Shown: piece by piece, positions 23,301 to 37,332 of the stretch | Layout: the number at the start of each line of letters is the position of its first letter | Position numbering within the stretch: position 1 is the stretch's first letter | Assembly: GCA_029237695.1 (NCBI GenBank) | Contig: CM055272.1 | Coordinates: forward strand, 12,202,042 to 12,266,041 | Length of the DNA stretch: 64,000 bases | From: Conchocele bisecta | Lineage: Eukaryota; Mollusca; Bivalvia; Lucinida; Thyasiridae | Reading direction: 5' to 3' | The notes under the pieces: model-generated | What the model saw: the letters and a program-made list of their open reading frames with translations, nothing else | What the model was told of the DNA's origin: nothing | Databases searched by the model: none | Translations under genes and position numbers: made by a program

Positions 23301-26300
23301 TGTTCACTCTCGGAGACAGCCTAAATTGTTCACTCTAGGAGATGGCCTAAATTGTTCACTCTGGGAGACGGCCTAAATTGTTCACTCTCGGAGACTGCCT
23401 AAATTGTCCACTCTCGGAGATGGCCTAAATTGTTCACACTGGCAGACGGCCTAAATTGTTCACTCTCAGAGACGGCCTAAATTTTTCACTCTGAGAGACG
23501 GCCTAAATTGTTCACTCTCGGAGACGGCCTAAATTGTTCACTCTCTGAGACGGCCTAGATTGTTCACTCTGAGAGGCGGTCTAGATTGTTCACTCTCGGA
23601 GACTGCCTAAATTGTTCACTCTCAATGACAGCCTAAATTGTTCACTCTGAGAGATGGCCTAAATTGTTCACTCTGAGAGACAGCCTAAATTGTTCACTCT
23701 CAGAGATGGCCCAGAGATGTTCTCTGGGAGACGGCCTAAATTGTTCTCTGGGAGACGGCCTCAATTGTTCTCTGGGAGATGGCCTAAATTGTTCTCTGGG
23801 AGATGGCCTAAATTGTTCTCTGGGAGATGGCCTAAATTGCTCACTCTGAGAGACGGCCTAAATTGTTCACTCTCGGAGATGGCCTAAATTGTTCACTCTG
23901 AGAGATGGCCTAAATTGTTCACTCTGAGAGACGGCCTAAATTGTTCTCTGGGAGATGGCCTAAATTGTTCTCTGGGAGACGGCCTAAATTGTTCTCTGGG
24001 AGATGGCCTAAATTGTTCTAAATGGGTTGAGGCCTAAATTGTTCTCTGGGAGATGGCCTAAATTGTTCTCTGGGAGATGGCCTAAATTGCTCACTCTGAG
24101 AGACGGCCTAAATTGTTCACTCTCGGAGATGGCCGTAAATTGTTCACTCTTGGAGATGGCCTAAATTGTTCACTCTGAGAGATGGCCTAAATTGTTCACT
24201 CTGAGAGACGGCCTAAATTGTTCACTCTCAGAGATGGCCCAGAGATGTTCTCTGGGAGATGGCCTAAATTGTTCTCTGGGAGATGGCCTAAATTGTTCTA
24301 TCTAGGAGACGGCCTAAATTGTCCACTCTCGGAGATGGCCTAAATTGTTCACTCTAGGAGACGGCCTTAATTGTTCACTCTAGGAGACGGCCTAAATTGT
24401 TTACTCTCGGAGATGGCCTAAATTGTTCTCTGGGAGATAGCCTAAATTGTTCACTGGGAGATGGCCTAAATTGTTCACTGGGAGATGGCCTAAATTGTTC
24501 ACTTGAGTTGGCTATGTTCTCTGAGGATAGGCCTAAATTGTTCACTCTGGAGAGTAGCCTAAATTGTTCACTCTGGGAGATAGCCTAAATTGTTCAGGGA
24601 GTGGCTAAATTGTTCTGGGAGATGCCAAATGTTCACTGGGAGATGGCCTAAATTGTTCACTGGGAGATGGCCTAAATTGTTCACTCTGGGAGAGGCCTAA
24701 ATTGTTCTGGGAGATGGCCTAAATTGTTCACTGGGAGATGGCCTAAATTGTTCACTCTGGGAGATGGCCTAAATTGTTCACTGGGAGATGGCCTAAATTG
24801 TTCACTGGGAGATGGCCTAAATTGTTCACTGGGAGATGGCCTAAATTGTTCATCTGGAGATGGCTAAAAATTGGGTTCACTGAGATGGCCTAAATTGTTC
24901 ACTCTGGGGAGATGGCCTAAATTGTTTCACTCTGGGATGCCCTATTGTTCCATGGGAAAGATTGGCCTTAAATTGTTCACTGGGAGATGGCCAAATTGTT
25001 CACTGGAGATGGCCTAAATTGTTCATCTGGGAGATGGCCTAAATTGTTCATGGGATGGCTAAATTGTTTTCACTGGGAGATGGCCTAAATTGTTCACTCT
25101 GGAGATGGCCTAAATTGTTCACTGGGAGATGGCCTAAATTGTTCACTCTGGGAGATGGCCTAAATTGTTCACTGGGAGATGGCCTAAATTGTTCACTCTG
25201 GGAGATGGCCTAAATTGTTCACTGGGAGATGGCCTAAATTGTTCTCTGTGAGATGGCCTAAATTGTTCACTCTGGGAGATGGCCTAAATTGTTCACTCTG
25301 AGAGATAGGCCTAAATTGAGGGGAGATTCTAAATTGTTCACTCTGGGAGATAGCCTAAATTGTTCACTGGAGATGGCCTAAATTGTTCATGAGATGGCAA
25401 ATGTTCTCTGGGAGATGGCCTAAATTGTTCACTCTGGGAGATGGCCTAAATTGTTCACTCTGAGAGATAGCCTAAATTGTTCACTCTGGGAGATAGCCTA
25501 AATTGTTCACTGGGAGATGGCCTAAATTGTTCACTGGGAGATGGCCTAAATTGTTCACTGGGAGATGGCCTAAATTGTTCACTGGGAGATGGCCTAAATT
25601 GTTCACTCTGGGAGATGGCCTAAATTGTTCACTGGGAGATGGCCTAAATTGTTCACTCTGGGAGATGGCCTAAATTGTTCACTCTGGGAGATGGCCTAAA
25701 TTGTTCACTCTGGGAGATGGCCTAAATTGTTCACTCTGGGAGATGGCCTAAATTGTTCACTGGGAGATGGCCTAAATTGTTCACTGGGAGATGGCCTAAA
25801 TTGTTCACTGGGAGATGGCCTAAATTGTTCACTCTGGGAGATGGCCTAAATTGTTCACTGGGGAAATTGGCCTTAAATTGTCACTGGGAGATGGCTTAAA
25901 TTGTTCTTGGAGATGCCTAATTGTTCACTGGGAGATGGCCTAAATTGTTCACTCTGGGAGATGGCCTAAATTGTTCACTGGGAGATGGCCAAATTTCTTG
26001 TGAAAGATTGGCCTTAATTGTTCACTCTCGGAGATGCCCAAAGGGGGATGTTCTCTGGGAGATGGGCCTAAATTGTTCTAGAGGCCTAAATTGTTCCTCT
26101 GGGAGATGGCCTAAATTGTTCACTCTGGTAGATGGCCTAAATTGTTCACTCTAGGAGATGGCCTTAATTTTTCACTCTAGGAGACAGCCTAAATTGTTCA
26201 CTCTCGGTGATGGCCTTAATTGTTCTCTGGGATGGCCTAAATTATTACTGAAGTTGGCATTTTCTCTGGGAGATGGCCTAAATTGTTCTCTGGGAGATAG

Positions 26301-28713
26301 GCCTGTTAAACTTGGGAGATTGGCTAAATGTTCATGAGATGGCCTAAATTGTTCTCTGTGAGATGGCCTAAATTGTTCACTCTCAGAGATGGCCCAGGGA
26401 TGTTCTCTGGGAGATGGCCTAAATTGTTCTCTGGGAGACGGCCTAAATTGTTCTCTGGGAGATGGCCTAAATTGTTCACTCTGGTAGATGGCCTAAATTG
26501 TTCACTCTAGGAGATGGCCTTAATTTTTCACTCTAGGAGACAGCCTAAATTGTTCACTCTCGGAGATGGCCTTAATTGTTCTCTGGGAGATAGCCTAAAT
26601 TATTCACTCTGGAAGATGGCCTAAATTGTTCACTCTGGGAGATGGCCTAAATTGTTCTCTGGGAGATAGCCTAAATTGTTCACTCTGGGAGATGGCCTAA
26701 ATTCTTCACTCTCGGAGATGGCCTAAATTGTTCTCTGGGAGATAGCCTAAATTGTTCACTCTGGGAGATGGCCTAAATTGTTCACTCTCGGAGATGGCCT
26801 AAATTGTTCACTCTGGGAGATGGCCTAAATTGTTCACTCTCAGAGATGGCATAAATTGTCCACTCTGGGAGACGGCATAAATTGTCCACTCTGGGAGATG
26901 ACATAAATTGTCCACTCTGGGAGATAGCCTAAATTGTCCACTCTCGGAGATGGCCTAAATTGTTTACTCTGGGAAACGGCATAAATTGTCCACTCTGGGA
27001 GACGGCCTTAATTGTTGACTAGGAGATGGCCTAAATTGTTCACTCTCGGACTCTGGGAGACGGCCTTTATTGTTCACTCTAGGAGACGGCCTAAATTGTT
27101 CACTCTGCGAGACGGCCTTAATTGCTCACTCTAGGAGACGGCCTAAATTGTTCACTCTCGGAGATGGCCTAAATTATTCACTCTGGAAGATGGCCTAAAT
27201 TGTTCACTCTGGGAGATTGCCTAAATTGTTCTCTGGGAGATAGCCTAAAGTTTTCACTCTCAGAGATGGTCTAAATTGTTCTCTGGGAGATAGCCTAAAT
27301 TGTTCTCTCTGGGAGATGGCCTAAATTGTTCACTCTCGGAGACGGCCTAATTTGTTCACTCTGGGAGATGGCCTAAATTGTTCACTCTGGGAGATTGCCT
27401 AAATTGTTCTCTGGGAGATAGCCTAAATGTTTCACTCTCAGAGATGGTCTAAATTGTTCTCTGGGAGATAGCCTAAATTGTTCTCTCTGGGAGATGGCCT
27501 AAATTGTTCACTCTGGGAGATGGCCTAAATTGTTCACTGGGAGATGGCCTAAATTGTTCTCTGGGAGATAGCTTAAATTGTTCACTCTGGGAGATGGCCT
27601 AAATTGTTCACTCTTGGAGATGGCCTAAATTGTTCACTGGGAGACAGCCTAATTTGTTCACTCTGGGAGATGGCCTAAATTGTTCACTGGGAGATGGCCT
27701 AAATTGTTCTCTGGGAGATAGCTTAAATTGTTCACTCTCGGAGATGGCCTAAATTGTTCACTCTTGGAGTTGGCCTAAATTGTTCACTCTGGGAAATGGC
27801 CTAAATTGTTCACTCTGGGAGATGGCCTAAGTTGTTCACCCTCAGAGATGTCCTAAATTGTTCACTCTCCGAGATGGCCTAATTTGTTCACTCTGGGAGA
27901 TGGCCTAAATTGTTCACTGGGAGATGGCCTAAATTGTTCTCTGGGAGATAGCTTAAATTGTTCACTCTGGGAGATGGCCTAAATTGTTCACTCTGGGAGT
28001 TGGCCTAAATTGTTCACTCTGGGAAATGGCCTAAATTGTTCACTCTGGGAGATGGCCTAAGTTGTTCACTCTCAGAGATGTCCTAAATTGTTCACTCTGG
28101 GAGACAACCTAAATTGTCCTCTCTCGGAGATGGCCTAAATTGTTCACTCTGGGAGATGACATAAATTGTCCACTCTGGGAGATAGCCTAAATTGTCCACT
28201 CTCGGAGATGGCCTAAATTGTTCCCTCTGGGAGACGACCTAAATTGTCCACTCTCGGAGATGGCCTAAATTGTTCACTCTGGGAGATGATATAAATTGTC
28301 CACTCTGGGAGATAGCTTAAATTGTTCACTCTGAGAGATGGCATAAATTTTCCACTCTGGGAGATAGCCTAAATTGTTCACTCTGGGAGACGGCCTAAAT
28401 TGTTCAATCTAGGAGACGGCCTAAATTGTTCACTCTGGGAGACGGCCTAAATTGTTCACTCTGGGAGACGGCCTAAATTGTTCACTCTGGGAGATGGCCT
28501 GAATTGTCACTCTAGGCGACGGCCTAAATTATTCACTCTGGGAGATGGCCTAAATTGTTCACTCTGGGTGACAGCCTAAATTGTTCACTCTCGGAGACAG
28601 CCTAAATTGTTCACTCTGGGAGATGGCCTAAATTGTTCACTCTGGGAGCCGGCCTAAATTGTTCACTCTGGGAGACAGCCTAAATTGTTCACTCTGGGAG
28701 ATGGCATAAATTG
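23301..28713. repeat. 24-26 bp minisatellite (array 5)
   Basis: More than 200 copies built on ggcctaaattgttcactct plus ggagat, with 24-bp (cactgggagat, tctctgggagat) and 26-bp (cactctgggagat) forms. Variants occur in local blocks, such as gagacgg forms at 23300-23700 and cataaattgtccac forms at 26850-27000. Blocks of several hundred bp recur (27540-27720 and 27900-28080 are alike). The region 24500-26350 is rich in indels. The array ends inside a truncated MITE 175 bp before exon 6. Confidence 0.95.
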
Positions 28714-28846
28714 CATGAAATGTTGCTGGGTCATTTCCATTGGAAATGATTGTAAAATGCTGCCAGACTATGTAATTCTTAATAAAAAAGGAAAATAATA
28801 AATAAGCAGCAGACAACGTATTTTAATTCAGCATTGTAAGTAAGGG
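28714..28846. mobile_element. Left-truncated piggyBac-like MITE
   Basis: It carries the internal palindrome catttccattggaaatg, then gcagcagacaacg and the end cattgtaagtaaggg. This matches the right two-thirds of the MITE at 57674-57880. Its left third is missing where array 5 begins. Confidence 0.7.
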
Positions 28847-28888
28847 TTAGACAACAATAACTGACCAGTGAAGCCATTTCACTTACAG

Positions 28889-28979
28889 ATTATGTATGCA
28901 CGCCACAATTCATGGATAAGAACCTGATGGAGGCCTGTATCTCCCTGCAGACACTAGTCGACAGTCCGGATGATTGCCA
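28889..28979 (+). CDS. Exon 6: first half of six-Cys module 3
   Basis: This 91-nt exon runs from phase 1 to phase 2, with acceptor cacttacag and donor gtaagt. It encodes YVCTPQFMDKNLMEAC and ISLQTLVDSPDDC, giving C1, C2 and C3. The donor again splits the codon after C3. The first codon is completed as Asp by the G left from exon 5. The exon is squeezed between minisatellites: array 5 ends about 175 bp upstream and array 6 starts about 15 bp past the donor. Confidence 0.88.
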
Positions 28980-28994
28980 GTAAGTGTTGTTCTA

Positions 28995-31900
28995 TCAATG
29001 ACTGGTTCTACCCAGTCACCCGTCTGTATCATTCACTGACTGGTTCTACCCAGTCACCCGTCTGTATCTGTCACTGACTGGTTCCACCCAGTCACCCATA
29101 TGTATCTGTCACTGACTGGTTCTACCCAGTCACCCATCTGTATCTGTCAATGACTGGTTCTACCCAGTCACCCGTCTGTATCTGTCACTGACTGGTTCTA
29201 CCCAGTCACCCGTCTGTATCTGTCACGACTGGTTCTACCCAGTCACCCTCCCATCTGTATCTGTCCACTGACTGGTTCATCATCCCACCCATCTGTATCT
29301 GTCACTACTGTCTACCAATGTCACGTCTGTATCTGTTCAATGACCGGTTCTACCCATCACCCCTGTATCTGTCACTTACTAATTCTACCAAGTCACCCGT
29401 CTGTATCTGTCAATGACTGGTTCTACCCAGTCACCCGTCTGTATCTGTCACTGACTAATTCTACCAAGTCACCCGTCTGTATCTGTCACTGACTGGTTCT
29501 ACCCAGTCACCCGTCTGTATCTGTCAATGACTGGTTCTACCCAGTCACCCGTCTGTATCTGTCACTTACTAATTCTACCAAGTCACCCGTCTGTATCTGT
29601 CAATGACTGGTTCTACCCAGTCACCCGTCTGTATCTGTCAATGACTGGTTCTACCCAGTCACCCGTCTGTATCTGTCACTTACTAATTCTACCAAGTCAC
29701 CCGTCTGTATCTGTCAATGACTGGTTCTACCCAGTCACCCGTCTGTATCTGTCAATGACTGGTTCTACCCAGTCACCCGTCTGTATCTGTCACTGACTGG
29801 TTCTACCCAGTCACCCGTCTGTATCTGTCAAGACTGGTTCTACCCCTCAGTCGACGCGTCTGTATCTGTCATGACTGGTTCACTACTGTCACCCACGTCT
29901 GTATCTGGGTCACTGACTGGTTCACAGTCACCCGACCCGTCGTGTATCTGGTCACCCGAGACTGTCTACAATTCACACGTCTGACTGTCTACATCCAGTC
30001 ATCCGTCTGTATCTGTCACTGACTGGTTCTACCCATCACCCTCGTCGTATCTCACTGACTGGTCTACCCTGTCACCCTCTGTATCTGTCAAACTCACCCA
30101 GTCACCCGTCTGTCCCGTCTCTCACTACTAATTCTAACAAGTCACCCACTGTCATCTGAATGTTTCCGTCACCCACTCTGTATCTCATGACATGTTCTAC
30201 CCAGTCACCCGACTGTGTATCTGTCAATGACTGGTTCTACCCAGTCACAGTCACGTCACTGACTGATCTACCCAGTCACCCTCTGTATCAATCATGCTGG
30301 GTTTCATAACCCTGTCGTCTGATCTGTCACTGACCTGTTCTGTCATACTGTATCATCACTGACTGGTCTCAGTCACCCATCACCCGTCTGTATCTGTCAC
30401 TACTGGTTCTACAGTCACCCCGTCTGTATCTGTCAGGCTGGTTAACCCAGTACACCCGTCTGTATCTGTCACTGACTGGTTTACTACCCAGGTCCCCCCG
30501 TGTAATCTGTCATGCTGTCACCCAGTCTGTCTGATAGTTCACTGACCTGGGTCTACCCAGTGATCAGTCACTGACTGGTCTACCCTGTCACCCGTCTGTA
30601 TCTGTCACTCACCCTGTCTAGCATACGGGTTCTACTGTCACCCGTCATGTCTCTGTCACTGACTGTTCTACCCGTCACCCGTCTGTATCTGTCACTGACT
30701 GGTTTCTACCCAGTCACACTATGTCATCTAAACCCACACCCGTCACTCACTGGTTCTACCCAGTCTGTCAGTACTGTCTGACTACCCTGTCTGTATCGTC
30801 ACTGATGTTCTACAGTCACCCAGTCACCCGTCTGTACTGTCAACAGGCTGGTTCTACCCAGTCCCCGCTGTATCTCACTGACTGGTTCTACCCAGTCGCT
30901 GTATCTGTCACGACTGGCTATCTGTCACCCGTCTGTATCTGTCTACAGTCTGTCTGCCTCACCCATCTCTGTATATGTCACTGACTGGTCTACCCAGATC
31001 ACCATCGTCTGTATCTGTCACTGGATGGTCTACCCTGTCACCCGTCTGTATCTGTCACTCACTGGTTCTACAGTCACCCACGTCTGTATCTGTTGTGCTG
31101 TCTCACTGGTTCTACCCAGTCACTCTCGTATCTGTCACTCACTGGTTCTACCCAGTCTACCCAGTCTGTATACTGTTTAGCTGCCTGGGTCTACCCTGTC
31201 ACCCGTCAGCTGTATCTGTCTGACTGGTTTATACCAGTCACCCAGTCACAGTCTGTATCTGTCACTGACTGTTCTACCCAGTCACCCGTCTGTATCTGTA
31301 CTAGCTGTACTACCCAGTATCACTGTTCTGTCATATGTCACTGACTGGGTCTACCCTGTCACCCGTCACCCCGTCTGTATCTGTCACTACAGGTTCTACC
31401 CAGGTCCACCCACACCCGTCCTGTATCTGTCGCTGACTGGTTCCACCCAGTCACCCGTCTGTATCACTGTTCAACCCAGCTGTTCTGTACACGGTTCACC
31501 CAGTCTCTGTATCTGTCACTGACTGGTGTCTATCAGTCACCCGTCTGTATCTGTCACTGACTGGTCTTACTCTCTGTCTACCCGTCTGTACTGTCGCTGA
31601 CTGGTCCTACCCATTCACCCCGTCTGTATCGTCGCTACTGGTTCTACCCAGTCACCCGTCTGTATCTGTCGCTGCTGGTACAACCCAGTCACCCATCTGT
31701 ATCTGTCGACTACCCACTGGTTCACCCAGTCACCCGTCTGTACTGTGCTGACTGGTTCTACCCTTCCACCCGTCTGTATCCTGTCGCTGCTGGTTCTACC
31801 ATTCACCCGTCAGTATCAGTCGTCTGACTGTCCACATCACCCGTCTATCTTTCGCTACTGGTTCTACCCATCCCCCCGTCACCCTCTGTATCGTCACTGA

Positions 31901-34900
31901 CCTGGTTCTACCCAGTCACTCGTCCTGTATCTGTCGCTGCTGGTCTCCCAGTCACCCTCGTATCTGCCACTGGACTGGTCTACCCAGTCACCCGATCTGT
32001 ATCTGTCCATGACTGGGTTCCACCCAGTCACCCATCTGTATCTGTCACTCACTGGTTCTACCCAGTCACCCGTCTGTATCTGTCACTGACTGGTTCTACC
32101 CAGTCACACGTCTGTATCTGTCACTGACTGGTTCTACCCAGTCACCCGTCTGTATCTGTCACTGACTGGTTCTACCCAGTCACACGTCTGTATCTGTCAC
32201 TGACTGGTTCTACCCAGTCACCCGTCTGTACTGTCATGCTGGTTCTATCAGTCGTCTGTATAGTCCTGACTGTCTACTACCCAGTCACCCGTCTGTATCT
32301 GTATCTGGTCTGATCTTACTGTCACCCGTCTGTATCTGTCACTCACTGGTTCTACCCAGTCACGTGTCATGTGTGTCCTACCCCCCCCCTGTCACGTCTG
32401 TATCTGTCACTCAGGTTCTACCCAGTCACAGTCTGTATTCTGTCATGACTGGTTCTACCCGCTGCTGTCTGTTTCTGTCACGTCTGTATCTGTCACTGAC
32501 TGGTTCTACCCTCACGTCTGTATCTGTCACTGACTCGGTCTACACTGTCTACCCGTCTGTATCTGTCGCTGCCTGGGTCTACCCGTCACCCGTCTGTATC
32601 TGTCTACTGGTCCCAGTCAGACTGTCTACTGGGTCTACCCGTCACCGTTGTATCTGTCACTCTGGTTCTACCCAGTCACACGTCTGTATCTGTCACTGAC
32701 TGGTTCTACCCAGTCACCCGTCTGTATCTCCCCGTCTACAGCTCTGTTCTGGTCACTACTGGTTCTACCCTCTTACGTCTGTATCTGTCACTGACTGTTC
32801 TACCCAGTCTGTCGCTGCTGGGTACAGTCGTCTGTATCTGTCACTCACTGTCTACATCACCCGTCTGTATGTCATGAGGTCTACTGCTGTCACCCATCAC
32901 CCGTCTGATCGTCACTCATGGTTCTATCTGTCACTACTGTCTGTACATCACCAGTCACGTGTATCTGTCACTGCTGTCTACAGGTCTGTCACCCGTCTGT
33001 ATACTGGTTCTACCCAGTGACTGGATCTACCCAGTCACTCGTCTGTATCTGTCACTGGACCAGTCTACTGTCACCTCTGGTTCTGCACTCCCACCCCCTG
33101 ATCTACCCGTCACCCACGTGTACTGTCGCTGGTTACTGTCTACTCTATCTGGTTCACTCACCTGTTACCCATGTCACACGTCTGTATCTGTCACTGCTGT
33201 CTACCTCGTCTGTATCTGTCACTGATGGTTCTACCCACCCCCGTCACAACGGTCCCTGTATCTGTCACTGGACCCTGGTTCTACCCTGTCACTGTCACCC
33301 GTCACCCGTCTGTATCTGAGGTCACAGCTGTCACAGGTCTGGTCTGTATCTGTCACGACGGAGTGTGTGTGTGTTCTACCGCTGCACGTCTGGTATCTGT
33401 CACTCACTGTATACAGGGTCACACTGTCTGGTTATCTGTCACCCTGACCCTGGTACTACCCAGTCTACCCGTCACGTGTATCTGTCATCTGGTCTACCCT
33501 GTCTGTACAGTCGTCTGTATCTGTCACTGACTGGTTCTACCCAGTCCCCGTCTGTATCTGTCACTGACTGGGTACTACTCTGTCACCCTCTGGTATCTGT
33601 CACTGACTGGTACTACCCAGTCACCCGTCTGATCTGTCGCTCCCAGCCTGGTTCTACTATCTGTCACCCGTCTGTATCTGTCACTCTCACTGGTTCGTAC
33701 CCTGTCATCCCGTCTGTATCTGTCTACTCACTGGTTCTACCCAGTCGCCCGTCTGTGATTGCCACTGCTGGGTACCAGTACCGTCTGTATCTGGTCTACC
33801 CAGTCACCCGTGTATCTGCACTCACTGTCTACCCAGTACCCGTCTGTCATCACTGTATACAGTACCCACGTCTCATGTTCTACAGTCACCCGTCTTCTGC
33901 TGCTGACTGTCTACACAGCTCACCCGTCTGCTATCTGTCACTGCTGATCTGGCTCTACCCAGTCACCCGTCTGTATCAGTGTCGCTGCATGGTTCTACCA
34001 GTCGTCTGTATTCTGTCACTCACTGGTTCTACCCAGTCACCCGTCTGTATCTGTCATCACCTGGTTCTACCCGTCGGCCCGTCTGTATCTGCACTGCTGG
34101 GTCTACCCAGTCACCCTCGTTTTTTTCTGTTTCACCTCACTGGTTTCTACCCGTACCCTCTGTATTGTCACTACTGGTTCTACCAGTCACCCGTCTGTAT
34201 CTGGCGCTGACTGGTTTTACTCATCGTCTGTATCTGCCATCGGCTACCCCAGTCACCCGTCTTGTATCTGTTCATCATGGTTCACCCCTGTCACCCGTCT
34301 GTCTGTCATCACTGGTTCACCCAGTCACGTCTGTATCTGTCTATATCCTACCCAGTCACCGTCTGTATCTGTCACGACTGGGTTCTACCCAGTCACCCGT
34401 CTGTATCTGTCGCTGACTGGTTATACCCAGTCACCCGTCGATGTCACTACTGGTTTACCCAGTCACCCGTTTCTGTATGTCGCTGATGGTTATACCCAGT
34501 CACCCGTCGTGTATCTGCACTGACTGGGTCTACCCAGTCACCGTCTGTATCTGTCGACTGACTGGTTCACTACCTGGTCACCCGTCTGTATCTGCGCTGA
34601 CTGTTCTACCCAGTCACCGTCTGTATCTGTCGCTGACTGGTTCTACCCAGTCACCCGTCTGTATCTGTCGGCTGACTGGTTCTACCCGTCACCCAATCGG
34701 ATCTGTCGCTGACTGGTTCCACCCAGTCACCCGTCTGTATCTGTCGCTGACTGGTTCTACCCAGTCACCCGTCTGTATCTGTCGCTGACTGGTTCTACCC
34801 AGTCACCCGTCTGTATCTGTCGCTGACTGGTTCCACCCAGTCACCCGTCTGTATCTGTCGCTGACTGGTTCACCAGTACACCCGTCTGTATCGTGTGATT

Positions 34901-35470
34901 GGTTCTACCCAGTCACTCTGTATCTGTCGCACCGTGTATGGTTCTGGATGGTTCCCAGTCACCGTCTGTATCTGTCGCTGACTGGTTCACCCCAGTCACC
35001 CGTCTGTATCTGTCGCTGACTGGGTCTACCCAGTCACCCGTCTGTATCTGTCGCTGACTGGTTCTACCCAGTCACCCGTCTGTATCTGTCGCTGACTGGT
35101 TCTACCCAGTCACCCGTCTGTATCTGTCGCTGACTGGTTCTACCCAGTCACCCGTCATATCTGTCACTCACGGTTCTACCCAGTCACTCTGTATCGTCGC
35201 TGACTGGTTCACCCAGTCACCCGTCTGTATCTGTCGCTACGTGTTCTGTCATCTGTACGCTGATGGTTCACCCAGTCACCGTCTGTATGCATGCGTGATG
35301 GTCCACACCCAGTCACCCGTCTGTATCTGCACGCCTGACTGGTCTACCCAGTCACCCGTCTGTGCCATGCGGGTCTACCCAGTACCCGTGATCTGTCGTG
35401 CTGGTTCACCCGTCCACCCGTCTGTATCTGCCATGCCTGGGTTACCCCCTGTCTTGTATGCGCCGACTCG
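28995..35470. repeat. 38-bp minisatellite (array 6)
   Basis: About 170 copies of a 38-bp unit with tgactggttctacccagtca and cccgtctgtatctgtc. Each intact unit holds the small inverted repeat actgg/ccagt. Variants include the cactgact, cgctgact and attctaccaag forms; the cgctgact form dominates after about 34600. Both ends are regular. From about 29220, and heavily from 29830 to 34600, units are broken by frequent indels and deletions. Confidence 0.95.
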
Positions 35471-35920
35471 GCAGAGCCTCACCCTTCCCATTTCCTAAGC
35501 CTTGCCAGATATTTTTTACTGTGAAATGTCCACATGTAGTGTTGTTGTAACTGATATAAATGCGGACTTGTTTCCTTTGTAATGTTACATTGATGTCATT
35601 CAGTAATGTCATTAAAATGTAATGTAATTTTGAATTCGGACTAATCGCATATCCATAGTAAATGCAGGCTATGCCAATTTGCTAGAGGGGAAAGTATATT
35701 TGGTTATGAACAGTTCTGTACCTGATAAAGTAATGGCACCAGCGCATATATTGTTTGCACCATCATGCACCAAAATTCATGCCGCTTACTTACACGGTAC
35801 TGTTGACATTCCACTACAGACCCATATAGTAGTGTTTGCAAACAGTGTAGATCCAGATGGGCCAGCTCATAATGAGCCGTCTCGTCAGGATCTGCACTTT
35901 TTGCAAGGAATTTTCATAAT

Positions 35921-37035
35921 TATTACCCCTGCAACGAGTTGTGGGGGGGGGGTATACTTGAGTCAGGTTGTCCATCCGTCCGTGCGTGTGCGTCTGTGTG
36001 TGCGTCTGTGCGTCCGTAAACTTAACATCAGAGAAATATTGTTATAACTTCTATTTCCTTCATCTAAAATGCTCAATACTTCACACATGCATTCCTGTAA
36101 GGCTCTACTACCATGCTGTGCCAAATCCACGACCGTCCAACACCCGCTGCTCCCCAAGGTCAAGGTCAAATACTTAGCCTCTTTACAAAACTTAACATCA
36201 GAGAAATATTGTTATAACTTCTATTTCCTTCATCTAAAATGCTCAATATTTCACACATGCATTCCTGTAAGGCTCTACTACCATGCTGTGCCAAATCCAC
36301 GAGCATCCAACCCCCGCTGATCCCAAGGTCAAGGTCAAATACTTAGTATCTTTACAAAACTTAACATCAGAGAAATATTGTTATAACTTCTATTTCCTTC
36401 ATTGAAAATTCTTAATATTTCACTTGTGCATTCCTCTAAGATTGTGCTATCATGCTGTGACAAATCTACGACCGTCCAACCCCCGCTGATCCCAAGGTCA
36501 AGGTCAAATACTTAGTCTCTTTACAAAACTTAACATCAGAGAAATATTGTTATAACTTCTATTTCCTTCATTGAAAATTCTTAATATTTCACTTGTGCAT
36601 TCCTCTAAGGTTGTGCTATCATGCTGTGACAAATCAACGACCGTCCAACCCCCGCTGATCCCAAGGTCAAGTTCGCATACTTAGTCTTTTTACAAAACTT
36701 AACATCAGAGAAATATGTTATAACTTCTATTACTTTCATCGAAAATTCTTAATATTTCATGCATGCATTCCCGCTGATCTCAAGGTCAAGCTCACATACT
36801 TAGTCATCAGAGAAATTGGTTATAACTTCTATTTCCTTGTTCGGATCTATTTCATACACGCATTGCTCCAATGGACCTCTACCACCCTGTGACAAATTCA
36901 CGTTCATGCCGCTCCCGCTAAGCCCAGAGTCAAGGTCACAAGCCCACACACTTGTAAATTTTCACATATTTTAGGGGTACCTGGGCCCACACGGGGGGTA
37001 TTCCGTAAGCCTCGCTTGCTGACCAATCTAGTTTT
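35921..37035. mobile_element. Dispersed element with 169-bp core repeats
   Basis: It starts tattacccctgcaacgag and a G-run, followed by gtccgtgcgtg microsatellite. It ends ggtattccgtaagcctcg and gaccaatctagttttt. The core is five units starting at about 36019, 36189, 36358, 36527 and 36696 (spacing 169-170) with cttaacatcagagaaatatt and cccaaggtcaaggtcaaat. The layout (unique start, tandem core, unique end, no coding) resembles the pearl/CvA type elements described in oysters; this is an analogy, not a match I could test. Confidence 0.75.
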
Positions 37036-37183
37036 TAGAGAAAATAAAACACACCCTTTTATAAATGGACAGTCTGAAAATCAGTTTGTGACAATTAGAT
37101 TGGTCCGAAAATTAACATATCACTATACATTCCAGCTATTTAGGGTTAATTGGTTAATACTACACCCAGCTTTCTCATTTCAG

Positions 37184-37332
37184 GGCATATGAATCTACCA
37201 TCGGCTGTACGGCTTTCCAGGCATTAGTGCGGCAACAGTTTGATGATGATGTATGTGGTGTCCGTGCAATTGACGTCAGACTTCAGGCCTTCCTGAGGCA
37301 CAAGTACCAGATATCCGGCAAATATTGCGACG
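37184..37332 (+). CDS. Exon 7: second half of six-Cys module 3
   Basis: This 149-nt exon runs from phase 2 to phase 1, with acceptor ctcatttcag and donor gtaaat. It encodes AYESTIGC, TAFQALVRQQFDDDVC and a helical GVRAIDVRLQAFLRHKYQI ending KYCD, which supply C4, C5 and C6. This is the most regular second half: C4-x15-C5-x27-C6 and the closing C-D-G. It is charged and amphipathic, with no hydrophobic segment long enough to span a membrane. Confidence 0.88.

Noticed and set aside
23301..35470. CRISPR-like appearance of the short tandem arrays
   Set aside because: There are no unique spacers between repeats. Units are contiguous and vary gradually, and the host DNA is eukaryotic.
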